From contig CADACW010000002.1 in NCBI GenBank assembly GCA_902786565.1, forward strand, positions 62,001 through 126,000: a stretch of 64,000 nt of DNA, written 5' to 3'. Below, one piece after another: positions 36,581-44,313 of this stretch. Both the position numbers and the translations under genes were made by a program. Within the stretch, counting starts at the first letter, position 1. The number at the start of each line of letters is the position of its first letter. The notes beneath the pieces are model-generated. The model made no database searches. It had not been told where the DNA came from and saw only the letters and a program-made list of their open reading frames with translations. Origin of the DNA: an uncultured Prevotellaceae bacterium. GTDB lineage: Bacteria; Bacteroidota; Bacteroidia; Bacteroidales; Bacteroidaceae.

Positions 36581-38503
36581 ATGAAAAAGATATTGTTATT
36601 CGCAGGCATTGCCCTCTTTGCGGCAAGCTGCACAGATGACTATACCGACTGGGCCGGACTTCAGCGCAATGCCGCTGAAGAGGCCAAGACGGTGAACGTG
36701 TCGATAAACACCGTGGCTGGCGACATCGATCTGGCCAGCCAGGAAGGCGACAGCGTCAAGCTGTTCACCCCCACTGTCACCATCAGCGACGAGGCTACCA
36801 GCAACTACATGGTTCTCTTCAGCAGCGGTGAGGAAGGCATCGAGCCGGTCGCACTGGAAGCCGACAGCGAAGGTCGCGTGCTGAAGTCTGACCTGCAGGA
36901 TGTGGTCGTAGATTTCTTCGGCGCACGCCCTGTGGCCCGCACCCTCATTATGGACGTCACCGGCTACACGCTGGTGAAAGGCCAGAGCATCCGCAACAAG
37001 CTGGGCCAGGCCTCCGTCTCGGTCATCCCAGAGGCACCGGAGATTGAAGCCGCCTACTACCTCACCGGCACGCTAAACGGCTGGGACAACACCGACACCA
37101 CCTACAAAATGACCAACGATGGCAGCGACCCCTACGAGAACCCCGTCTTCAAGCTGCGCATACCCGCACCAGAGGACGGCAGCAACGTGGAGTTCAAGAT
37201 GACACCGGAGTCGGGCATCGGCGGCGACTGGAGCAAGTGCCTCGGCGCTGGCGAGGAGGGCAAGTTCAACTACAACAACGAAGGCGGCAACTTCATCATT
37301 GTGGCCGACCCGGACGCCCTCTTCTATGACATCGTCTTCAACATGCTCGACCAGACCTGGTCGGCCACGCCCGTCGGCTTCAACGAGTTCATCTACGAGA
37401 TTGGCAACGAGAGCGGCTGGAGCGAGCCTCAAGCACTCTACGGCAACGGCACGGGCCAGTACAGCGCTGTGCTGCACCTCGACGGCGAGTTCAAGTTCAA
37501 GCCCAACAAGGACGACTGGAACGGCGACTGGGAGAAGGTTTCGGGCAATGCCACCGGCGGCACCCTCTCGCCCGACGGCAGCTCTAACATGGATGGCGTG
37601 GCCGACGGCTTCTACCTCGTGCAGGTAGACCTGAAGGAGATGACCTACAAGCTCACGCCCATCACCTCCATCAGCATCATCGGCTCCGTGCGTGGCGCCT
37701 GGGACACCGACGTGGAAATGACCTACAACGAGAACCTGAAGTGCTGGGAGGCCCGCGAGACGCTCAGCGCTGGCGAGTTCAAGTTCCGCGCCAACCACGA
37801 CTGGGGCATCAACTGGGGCGGCACCTTCGACCAGCTGGCACAGGATGGCGCCAACCTGCAGCTGGCTGCCGACGGCCCATACGTCATCCGCCTCTATCTG
37901 AGCGGCGAGGCTGCCCACCACTGCACCGTCAAGGAAGACAACGGCTATCCCGACTTCTTCTATGAGATTGGCAACGAAGGCGCATGGAGCACCAGCCATG
38001 TGCTGGCAGGCAACGGCAACGGACAGTTCCAGGGCTACTACTACCTGGACGGCGAGTTCAAGTTCAAGCCCAATGCCGACAACTGGGACAACGACCTGGA
38101 GTATGTCGATGGCAATGCCACCAGCGGCTCACTGACCGACGGCGGCGGCCCCAACTGCCCCGACCCGGGTGCAGGCTTCTACCAGATTAACCTCAATCTG
38201 GACGCCATGTCGTACAGTCTGCTGAAGATTGAAAGCGTCAGTATGATTGGCGGCTTCAACGACTGGGGCGGAGACCTGGAGATGGCCTACAACGTGGCCG
38301 ACGGCTGCTGGGAGGTGACCACCGACGCCGTGCAGGGCGAGTACAAGTTCCGCGCCAACCACGACTGGGGCATCAACTGGGGCGGCTCCAAGGACGACCT
38401 GACCCCCGACGGTGCCAACCTGAACATCGCAGCCGGCACCTACAAGTTCCAGCTCTACCTCAGCTTCACCGGCAACAACAAGGTTGTCATCACGAAGCAA
38501 TAA
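36581..38503 (+). CDS. SusF-like outer-membrane starch-binding lipoprotein
   Basis: A 640-residue lipoprotein (lipobox LFAASC), longer than Bacteroides SusF (about 485). After an N-terminal SusE-like domain there seem to be five SusE/F-type binding modules: AYYLTGTLNGWDNTDTTY, FIYEIGNESGWSEPQ, SIIGSVRGAWDTDVEM, FFYEIGNEGAWSTSH and SMIGGFNDWGGDLEM. Modules 3 and 5 share the FKFRANHDWGINWGG-type ending with SusE, and the underlying 50-bp DNA segment is almost identical in all three places. It adds multivalent starch binding. Last gene of the operon, followed by a terminator. Confidence 0.87.
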   Translation: MKKILLFAGIALFAASCTDDYTDWAGLQRNAAEEAKTVNVSINTVAGDIDLASQEGDSVKLFTPTVTISDEATSNYMVLFSSGEEGIEPVALEADSEGRVLKSDLQDVVVDFFGARPVARTLIMDVTGYTLVKGQSIRNKLGQASVSVIPEAPEIEAAYYLTGTLNGWDNTDTTYKMTNDGSDPYENPVFKLRIPAPEDGSNVEFKMTPESGIGGDWSKCLGAGEEGKFNYNNEGGNFIIVADPDALFYDIVFNMLDQTWSATPVGFNEFIYEIGNESGWSEPQALYGNGTGQYSAVLHLDGEFKFKPNKDDWNGDWEKVSGNATGGTLSPDGSSNMDGVADGFYLVQVDLKEMTYKLTPITSISIIGSVRGAWDTDVEMTYNENLKCWEARETLSAGEFKFRANHDWGINWGGTFDQLAQDGANLQLAADGPYVIRLYLSGEAAHHCTVKEDNGYPDFFYEIGNEGAWSTSHVLAGNGNGQFQGYYYLDGEFKFKPNADNWDNDLEYVDGNATSGSLTDGGGPNCPDPGAGFYQINLNLDAMSYSLLKIESVSMIGGFNDWGGDLEMAYNVADGCWEVTTDAVQGEYKFRANHDWGINWGGSKDDLTPDGANLNIAAGTYKFQLYLSFTGNNKVVITKQ

Positions 38504-38524
38504 GCCTCTAAGCAAAACCAAAAC

Positions 38525-38570
38525 GCATCCGGCGGGCAGCACTTCGCGTGGCAGTCCGCCGGATGCTTTT
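38525..38570 (+). terminator. Terminator of susCDEF
   Basis: An 11-bp perfect stem (38525-38535 and 38556-38566, GCATCCGGCGG type) is followed by TTTT; the loop of 20 nt can form a small inner hairpin. Confidence 0.85.
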
Positions 38571-38693
38571 CAGTAAGGGGGAAAATATAGCAGAAACCAT
38601 ATAAAAATGTTAAAATATATACTTATTATATTAGAAAGGATGTATTTTACAAATAAAAATGTAATTTTGCATCCGAATTGCAATATAATTAAT

Positions 38694-38897
38694 ATGGAAA
38701 AGACAAAGTTATCGGCAGTGGTAAAGGCGTTGCGCAAGGAATATGGCCTTACACAGGAAGACCTGGCAATGAAGTCTGGTGTTGGCTTATGCTTTGTACG
38801 CAATCTGGAACAGGGAAAGCCAACGTTAAGGATGGATAAGGTCAACCAGCTACTTGATTTGTTTAACTACGAACTGACAGCAACCAAGAAGCAATGA
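38694..38897 (+). CDS. HipB-like helix-turn-helix antitoxin
   Basis: A 67-residue Xre-family DNA-binding protein. The start MEKTKLSAVVKAL follows AATTAAT; earlier in-frame codons are not part of the domain. The helix-turn-helix is YGLTQEDLAMKSGVGLCFVR. It overlaps the next gene by four bases (ATGA). As first gene of a HipBST-like locus it probably represses the operon and takes part in neutralising the kinase. A TAATTTTG -7 element lies at 38662-38669. Confidence 0.85.
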   Translation: MEKTKLSAVVKALRKEYGLTQEDLAMKSGVGLCFVRNLEQGKPTLRMDKVNQLLDLFNYELTATKKQ

Positions 38898-39232
38898 GAC
38901 AAGCTGAGATCTATCGAAAGGAATTCCTTGCCGGCCTCCTCACAGAAGATGGTGGCGAGTACCGGTTCTGCTATGACGAAGCGTACCTTGCCCGTAAAGA
39001 TGCGAAGCCCGTCAGTCTGACACTCCCTTTACAAACAGAGACGTTCGTAAGTCCTGTACTATTCCCGTTCTTTGACGGCCTGATACCTGAGGGATGGCTG
39101 CTCGACGTGGCACTACGCAATACCGACATAAGCATTCTTGACCGTATGTCGCTACTGCTGTTATGTTGTAAGGAGTGTATAGGTTCCGTCAGTGTTGTGC
39201 CCATAAACAAGGAAGAAGACGACCATGTGTAA
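38894..39232 (+). CDS. HipA N-terminal-subdomain protein (HipS-like)
   Basis: A 112-residue protein corresponding only to the N-terminal subdomain of HipA (FLAGLLTEDGGEYRFCYDEAYL, FPFFDGLIPEGWLLDVAL, DRMSLLLLCCKECIGSVSV). The kinase body is encoded by the next, 8-bp-overlapping gene in another frame. In the characterised HipBST system of enteropathogenic E. coli the separate small HipS protein acts as the antitoxin of the kinase HipT; the same split and gene order are seen here. Not a sequencing frameshift in appearance, since both parts have proper starts. Confidence 0.85.
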   Translation: MRQAEIYRKEFLAGLLTEDGGEYRFCYDEAYLARKDAKPVSLTLPLQTETFVSPVLFPFFDGLIPEGWLLDVALRNTDISILDRMSLLLLCCKECIGSVSVVPINKEEDDHV

Positions 39233-40178
39233 ATGTCTTTATTGTTACAAAGAATTGGGAGAGGGCCAGAAGGACTTTCATCCAGGTTGCGCACGAAAGT
39301 TCTTCGGGACAATGGATGTACCCTTGCTGGAGTATAAGCATGAAGAACTCGACCAGTTAGCCGAGCAGGTCATTCGCTCACAAACCTCTCTGACAGGTGT
39401 GCAGCCAAAGTTGTCTTTGAACCTCAGCAAACACGATGGTTGTAGCCGTCTGACCATTGTGGGGCTTTGGGGTGACTTTATATTCAAGCCTCAGACGGAG
39501 AGTTATCAGCAGCTGCCTGAAAACGAAGACCTCACCATGCACCTTGCGGAAGCCGCAAAGATTAGTGTCGTGCCTCACAGCCTTATTCGTTTGGCTGATG
39601 GTGAACTCGGTTACATTACCAAGCGTATTGACCGCACCAAAAGCGGTGAAAAGATAGACATGGAGGACATGTGTCAACTCACGCTGCACCCTACGGAATA
39701 CAAATACAAAGGTTCGTATGAGCAGATTGCCAAGACCATCGTACAGTACAGCAACACGCCAAAACTTGACCTTACGAATTACATGCAGTTGCTGCTCTTC
39801 TGTTTTGTCACTGGCAATAACGACATGCACCTGAAGAACTTCTCGCTCTACCGGCCCACAGAAGCCTATCAACTGACACCTGCTTATGACCTCATCAATG
39901 TAGCCATTGCCAATCCGAATGACAAGGAAGAAATGGCACTTACTCTTGCGGGAAAGGAGGCAAAGCTCCGCCTGGCCGACTTCCTGAATATCGCAAATAC
40001 AATGGGACTGGAAAAGAACGTAGTACAGCGTCTCATTGCAGGTCTTCATAAGACACTCCCCAAATGGCAACAGCTAATAAAAGATTCTTTCCTCAGCGAA
40101 GAGCAGAAACAAGCGTATGAAGAGCTTATGGTTGACCGACTGAATAGATTGAAAACGGAACAAGCGGGCAAAACTTGA
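39225..40178 (+). CDS. HipA/HipT-family serine/threonine kinase toxin
   Basis: A 317-residue kinase. The N-terminus carries a small zinc-ribbon-like motif (C4-x2-C7, H19-x2-C22 in CKCLYCYKELGEGQKDFHPGC) found in the Bacteroidota branch. A glycine-rich loop SLTGVQPKLSL (55-65) carries the candidate autophosphorylation serine/threonines. The catalytic loop is GNNDMHLKNFSL (198-209, catalytic Asp200), and the metal-binding Asp is in PAYDLIN (Asp222). HipA-type kinases phosphorylate aminoacyl-tRNA synthetases and arrest growth; the target here is unknown. A 45-residue membrane ORF starts 8 bp after its stop. Confidence 0.88.
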   Translation: MCKCLYCYKELGEGQKDFHPGCARKFFGTMDVPLLEYKHEELDQLAEQVIRSQTSLTGVQPKLSLNLSKHDGCSRLTIVGLWGDFIFKPQTESYQQLPENEDLTMHLAEAAKISVVPHSLIRLADGELGYITKRIDRTKSGEKIDMEDMCQLTLHPTEYKYKGSYEQIAKTIVQYSNTPKLDLTNYMQLLLFCFVTGNNDMHLKNFSLYRPTEAYQLTPAYDLINVAIANPNDKEEMALTLAGKEAKLRLADFLNIANTMGLEKNVVQRLIAGLHKTLPKWQQLIKDSFLSEEQKQAYEELMVDRLNRLKTEQAGKT

Positions 40179-40185
40179 CGGCAAT

Positions 40186-40323
40186 ATGGCGCTCATGCGC
40201 ACAGTCACGGTTCTCGGTGTTCTCTCGATGATTGCAGTCATAATTCTAATCGTCTGTCTCAGTAAGCGTCTTCTGCCGGGAGAGAGAAAGGCCACGCCGT
40301 GCCTGGCGTGGTGTGACCTATAA
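40186..40323 (+). CDS. Small single-pass membrane ORF (45 residues), hypothetical
   Basis: ATG at 40186 to TAA at 40321-40323. The product begins MALMRTVTVLGVLSMIAV and has one strongly hydrophobic segment at residues about 7-25, followed by SKRLLPGERK, a typical positively charged stop-transfer end. It starts 8 bp after the HipT-like kinase stop, as if cotranscribed. The rest of the gap to 40541 shows no further gene. Whether it is expressed is unproven; it could be a chance ORF, but a hydrophobic run with a charged flank is uncommon by chance. Confidence 0.4.
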   Translation: MALMRTVTVLGVLSMIAVIILIVCLSKRLLPGERKATPCLAWCDL

Positions 40324-40541
40324 TTTGCTGTTCAGCAGGATTTGACGCTCGGCATCGCCGTTCAGCCGGACGTTATGAGAGCACCATTCCTCCCTGCGTC
40401 GGCCATCCTCCTCGTGGCCGTCAGCTACGACCGGAAGACGAAGGAGCACCATTGCGAGATTGAGCGATGGAGTAGCGGGGAGAACCGTCCCTGCTGATTT
40501 AGCTAAATGGGGGGAGCGAAGCAGAAGTCATAATCGTACAG

Positions 40542-40880
40542 TTAGAATATCGACCCTACAATTTTGTCGACAATTTCATCGAAGTATTTCTGCTTGATAC
40601 TGCCGAGGCGACGAAGAATGCCATCGTCAATAGTGACGGCCAGTATCTGGCATTTGACATAACTCTGCTTTGCCATCTTGAATGAAAGCATCTCGTCGGT
40701 CAGCTTGTAGGCGTATTGGCGGCTGTAAGCAAAGTCCTGCGATGAAATCAGCGCAACATACACGAAGCCCTCGTCCACTTGCAGTTCATCGTTTGACACA
40801 ATGACAGCTGGATGAATCTTATAGCCCTCGCCGGGAATGGGAAAGTCTATTTCTACGATGTCTCTCTGGTGGTATTTCAT
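40542..40880 (-). CDS. PemK/MazF-like mRNA interferase toxin
   Basis: A 112-residue protein with the MazF/PemK-type start QRDIVEIDFPIPGEGYKIHPAVIVSND, where the conserved basic/proline segment before V-x-V-S normally lies, and a downstream YVKCQILAVTIDD strand with the family serine/threonine region. The family cleaves mRNA at short motifs. It overlaps the upstream antitoxin by four bases (ATGA). It converges on the HipBST-like locus. Confidence 0.75.
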   Translation of the reverse strand: MKYHQRDIVEIDFPIPGEGYKIHPAVIVSNDELQVDEGFVYVALISSQDFAYSRQYAYKLTDEMLSFKMAKQSYVKCQILAVTIDDGILRRLGSIKQKYFDEIVDKIVGSIF

Positions 40881-41089
40881 TTCAAATGGCGAGCAAAAGC
40901 TTTGGCTGACATTATCTTGGAGGCATAAAGGAACTCATCTCTCAACTTACGGTGTGCCTCCACCTCTTCGGGCGTGGGTTCTTCGGGCTGGAAGTCTTTT
41001 TTCACGAACAGACCCGTGGCCAGCAGAACGGCAAGCTTGCGCCGCGCCAGCGCGTTGCTTTGGTCGTACTCTAATGTTACTGTGCACAT
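40877..41089 (-). CDS. Antitoxin of the MazF/PemK-like pair
   Basis: A 70-residue protein (MCTVTLEYDQSNALARRKLAVLLATGLFV...). The first part, a beta strand then helices with LARRKLAVLLATG, resembles short ribbon-helix-helix-type antitoxins, and the acidic C-terminal half (EEPTPEEVEAHRKLRDEFL) would wrap the toxin. I do not recognise a named family. Gene order antitoxin-toxin with ATGA overlap supports the assignment. Confidence 0.65.
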   Translation of the reverse strand: MCTVTLEYDQSNALARRKLAVLLATGLFVKKDFQPEEPTPEEVEAHRKLRDEFLYASKIMSAKAFARHLK

Positions 41090-41092
41090 AAC

Positions 41093-41128
41093 AAATACGT
41101 ATTTAGTTGTTATTACGCTGCAAAGTTA
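41093..41128 (-). promoter_or_regulatory. Promoter and palindromic operator of the MazF-like pair
   Basis: Minus-strand TAACTTTG (41121-41128) is a -7 element. Between it and the antitoxin start lies the perfect 12-bp palindrome AAATACGTATTT (41093-41104), placed where an autoregulating toxin-antitoxin complex would block transcription. Confidence 0.5.
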
Positions 41129-41236
41129 CGAAAAAGTTTGGAATTATAAGCAGTTTTCCCGAAAAAGATTCTAAGAGCGGGCAAAAGTGCTAAGTTATTC
41201 CACGTTTAAATTTCGCATCCCTTCCGGAGACGCCCG

Positions 41237-41325
41237 TAAGGGCCCAAAAAGATAAGTGCCACTTATCTCGGGGATAAAAGGCACTTATCTCGGAGATAAA
41301 AGGCACTTATCTTTTTGGGCCCTTA
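41237..41325. repeat. Nested inverted and tandem repeat (24-bp perfect arms)
   Basis: Arms 41237-41260 and 41302-41325 are perfect inverses (starting TAAGGGCCCAAAAAGATAAG). Between them lie two about 22-bp tandem units with their own palindromes (TTATCTCGGGGATAA and TTATCTCGGAGATAA). The structure lies 44 bp after the stop of the minus-strand DUF3160 gene and may end transcription from both sides; a small non-autonomous mobile element is the other possibility. Confidence 0.8.
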
Positions 41326-41368
41326 AAGCAGGTCTGTATTTTGGAGGGTGAAAAAGCCTATTTCGGAG

Positions 41369-43810
41369 TCAGCAACCGGAGCTGTAGAACACGGCGTCGT
41401 TGTCTTCGGGCGTGTCCTCCAAGGGCACGATGATGGGCGACATCCAGGTGGGCACGCCCTCACGCGGATGCTCGTCCACATACTTCTGCCACTCCTCGTC
41501 GGTCAGTCGCTGCTGGTCCAGCGGGCGGTCGAACTCACGATAGGAGAACACGGCGCCACGCATCAGGTGCAGATAGCCCCCCACCTCGACCACCACGTAG
41601 AGCTCGTCGGCATCGCCTATGGCCTCATAGAGCACGCACTTGTGGTCTTCGTTGTTGTCGGCATTGGCGGTATAGACATCGGCCACCAGGGCTATGCGGC
41701 GGTCGGGGCCCTGCACGGCCTCCCAGTTCCACATGTCTATGTCGGGGTCGCGCAGCAGGTCGAGCGACATATTCTCGAACTTGGCCCCGATATACTCCAG
41801 CTGGTCGTACTCCTCCGACTTGATTTGCTCGCGGTTCAGCTCCTTCTGGCTGATGAGCAACAGAAACTCGGCCTCTTCGGTCATCAGCTCGTTGCTGTTG
41901 GCAATCTTCTCGGTCATCATGCCACACTGGCGCAAGACTGCGGCCGTCGACTTGAGCAGGCTGATGGCTTTCTCCCAGAACCTGACGTTAGGCTCCACAT
42001 AGCCTTTGACCACGGGGTCAGGAGGTCCGCCTCCCCCACACTCGGCCCCCATGGGCTGCTTGGCGTAGAGTATGGCGTCGTGCTTCAGCTCCGCCCACGA
42101 GGCGAGAGCCGTGTTGAGTGATTTCCTGTCCCATTCGGCAGTCTGCATGAAGTAGGGCACGTTGTCGGCCTTGTCCACCACGGTTTTCAGCGCGTCGAGC
42201 CACTCCACGGCGGCGTTCTCCTGCCAGTCTATGGAGTCCATGCGCTGCTTCATCCGCTGCAGGTTGGGCTTGTAGCCCTCCCAGCGGTTGGCCTCGCCCA
42301 GTTCGTCTATCAGGATTCTCTCGGCGGCGGTGCTGCCCATGGCGGCCAGCACGTCGAGGCCCTTCGGGGCTACGCGCTTGCTCTTCTTCGAGTCGTAGTC
42401 CACCATCTCCTGCAGCACTTCGGCATCGGGCTGGTAGCGCTGCGGCATGAGGCAGATTTTGTTGTGGCTGGTGCGCTCAAACTTGGGCCTGATGCGCGTC
42501 TGGGCGTTGCCCATCTGGTTCAGCCGCTGCCTCAGCTTCTCCACCTCGCCCTTGTTGTCCAGCAGTTGCTCGATGGTCAGCCCTGTCTTCGCCATCTCGT
42601 CGGCCACCTGCAGGATGGTCAGGTTGTCGGGGTTGCCCATGAGCAGGGTGAGCACACGGTCTATGAGCTGATAGCGCCGCAGGTTTTCGTCGTAGCTTTT
42701 CAGCACGTCGGCCATCTGCAAGGCATACTCCAGCTGCATGGGCGCATCGAGTCCGAAGGGCACCGACTGCAGCCACATCATGGTGCGGAAGTAGCGCTCC
42801 AGCCGCTCCGACCGTGTATAGTGTCCACGGGGTCGGAACAGGCTGTAGGGGAACTGCACCTCCCGGTATTCGCCAATGAAGTTGCTGACGGCGTTCTCGC
42901 TGTTCATCACCTTGGCTATCTCCTCGTCGGCCACGGCCTGGTCAGCATACAAAGGCAGCGACTTGCCGGTGAGCAGCTGGTGGGCGATGCCGAAGTAGAC
43001 GGCGTTGTGGCGGGCGGCCTTCTGCACGGTCTGGCTGCTCGACTTGAAGGCCTGCTCGTTGCAGTTGAAGTACATGGCACGCACAAAGAGCGTGAGCACC
43101 GAGTCGAGCTTGTTGGCCTCCACCTCGCGCAGCATGCAGTCGGTATAGAGGTGGTACAGCTGCAGGAAGAGGTCGGTGGTGACAAAGTTGGGGAAGTCGT
43201 GGTAGTCGTTCTTCTCGTAGAGCTGGAACAGCTGCTGGTGCCTGGCGGGCACGATGGCAAAGCCGTTCTGGGTGAGCCGCTCCTTCAGCTGAGGGTCGAA
43301 AGTGGTCATCAGTCCGGGGTTGAGCAGATTGTCCACGTTCACCCTTCCGCCGCCGCTGGGCTTGAAGTTTTGGGCCAGCAACTCCTGCTCGCGCTTCTTG
43401 ATGCGCTCCACGAAAGCTTTCTCCTCAGGAGTGCAGGGCACGGCCTCGTCCTTGATGCTGCCGTAGTAGTAGTCGCGATAGTCGCCGTCCTGCAGTTCCT
43501 TTTTCCACTCAAAGTTCTCTTCCGTCTCGTCGAACGCCCACATCAGCGAGTCGTACCACGTGGTGGTCTGGTAGACGTGGCGCAGATACGAGTCTTCGAA
43601 GGGGTAGCCCCGACGTGCCTGGAAGGCATGACGCAGGATGTAGAGGTCGCTGAGCGACAGCTTCGAGATGTCCATCTGCGTGTCGATGTCGCCGTTCAGA
43701 CTCTCCAGGTCCAGAGTGGTCAGTGCGTCTTGCTGCGGGGCGTCCACGTTTTTGGTTCCGCATCCTGCCAGAAGGATGCAGAGCAATGAAATGATTGAAA
43801 TGTTTCTCAT
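41369..43810 (-). CDS. YARHG-DUF3160 lipoprotein
   Basis: An 813-residue lipoprotein (MRNISIISLLCILLAGC). Residues about 45-95 form a YARHG domain (LSLSDLYILRHAFQARRGYPF, then the WYDS tail), a module usually found on extracellular proteins. Most of the rest is DUF3160 (FVTTDLFLQLYHLYTDCMLREVE onward, with CGGGGPPDPVVKGYVEPN near 600 and GPDRRIALVADVYT near 700). DUF3160 function is unknown; peptidoglycan or envelope roles have been guessed from context. Third gene of an operon: it starts in a four-base overlap with the stop of the VCBS-like gene. Confidence 0.88.
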   Translation of the reverse strand: MRNISIISLLCILLAGCGTKNVDAPQQDALTTLDLESLNGDIDTQMDISKLSLSDLYILRHAFQARRGYPFEDSYLRHVYQTTTWYDSLMWAFDETEENFEWKKELQDGDYRDYYYGSIKDEAVPCTPEEKAFVERIKKREQELLAQNFKPSGGGRVNVDNLLNPGLMTTFDPQLKERLTQNGFAIVPARHQQLFQLYEKNDYHDFPNFVTTDLFLQLYHLYTDCMLREVEANKLDSVLTLFVRAMYFNCNEQAFKSSSQTVQKAARHNAVYFGIAHQLLTGKSLPLYADQAVADEEIAKVMNSENAVSNFIGEYREVQFPYSLFRPRGHYTRSERLERYFRTMMWLQSVPFGLDAPMQLEYALQMADVLKSYDENLRRYQLIDRVLTLLMGNPDNLTILQVADEMAKTGLTIEQLLDNKGEVEKLRQRLNQMGNAQTRIRPKFERTSHNKICLMPQRYQPDAEVLQEMVDYDSKKSKRVAPKGLDVLAAMGSTAAERILIDELGEANRWEGYKPNLQRMKQRMDSIDWQENAAVEWLDALKTVVDKADNVPYFMQTAEWDRKSLNTALASWAELKHDAILYAKQPMGAECGGGGPPDPVVKGYVEPNVRFWEKAISLLKSTAAVLRQCGMMTEKIANSNELMTEEAEFLLLISQKELNREQIKSEEYDQLEYIGAKFENMSLDLLRDPDIDMWNWEAVQGPDRRIALVADVYTANADNNEDHKCVLYEAIGDADELYVVVEVGGYLHLMRGAVFSYREFDRPLDQQRLTDEEWQKYVDEHPREGVPTWMSPIIVPLEDTPEDNDAVFYSSGC

Positions 43811-44313
43811 AGGTTGAAAATGTTTTTAGCGTTTGTCAGGTCAGTATCTTTGACGACGTACTGCCGGAACTCCGGGCAGAAGTCGCGCCATCCATATTCG
43901 GCCACCATATACCTGTCGGGCCCTGTCTGCTCCAACGAGCGTATGCGGCCGTCCTTCAGCCGGAAGTCCACCAGCCGTCCGCCCAGTCTGGAGCCGAGCC
44001 AGAGGGGCCTGACCTTGCCGCCGCTCTGCCGGAAGATGAAGAGACGGCGACCCTTTTCAGGATGGAAGCGCGTCGGCTTGACCACGCCCACCAGCGCGTC
44101 GTCGCTGCCGTCGCCGTCCACGTCGCCCGTGGCAAACCGGTAGACGGGATATGGCAGCCGCCAGTCGTTCAGGTAGTAGAGGCTGTCGTTCACCTTGCGC
44201 AGGTGGTAGGGCGTCCTGCCAGCTCCCATAAGCCCCATTGGCCCCATCAGTCCCATCAGTCCCATCAGCCCCACCAGCCCTGTCGCCACTGCCACGACCG
44301 CCTTCAGCCTCAT
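43807..44313 (-). CDS. Small secreted VCBS/FG-GAP-like protein with MGL-repeat membrane segment
   Basis: 168 residues. The start ATG 44311-44313 overlaps the upstream gene's stop by four bases. The N-terminus is a hydrophobic segment made of repeated GLMGLMG/GPMGLMG encoded by a 9-bp tandem repeat; it could act as an uncleaved anchor. The mature part holds a calcium-binding FATGDVDGDGSDDALVGV loop typical of FG-GAP/VCBS propeller blades, but only one blade, so the protein would be a fragment-like or single-unit relative. Overlaps the DUF3160 gene by four bases at its end. Function unknown. Confidence 0.75.
   Translation of the reverse strand: MRLKAVVAVATGLVGLMGLMGLMGPMGLMGAGRTPYHLRKVNDSLYYLNDWRLPYPVYRFATGDVDGDGSDDALVGVVKPTRFHPEKGRRLFIFRQSGGKVRPLWLGSRLGGRLVDFRLKDGRIRSLEQTGPDRYMVAEYGWRDFCPEFRQYVVKDTDLTNAKNIFNL
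44226..44280. repeat. 9-bp tandem repeat (CCCATCAGT type) inside a coding region
   Basis: Six or so degenerate copies of CCCATCAGT, in frame, coding on the minus strand for the GLM/GPM triplets in the N-terminal hydrophobic segment of the 168-residue protein. Copy-number change would lengthen or shorten the segment by three residues without a frameshift. Confidence 0.8.

Noticed and set aside
38894..40178. Frameshifted hipA pseudogene
   Set aside because: Both parts have proper starts and ends with 4-bp and 8-bp overlaps, and the split matches the HipBST type, so two intact genes are more likely.
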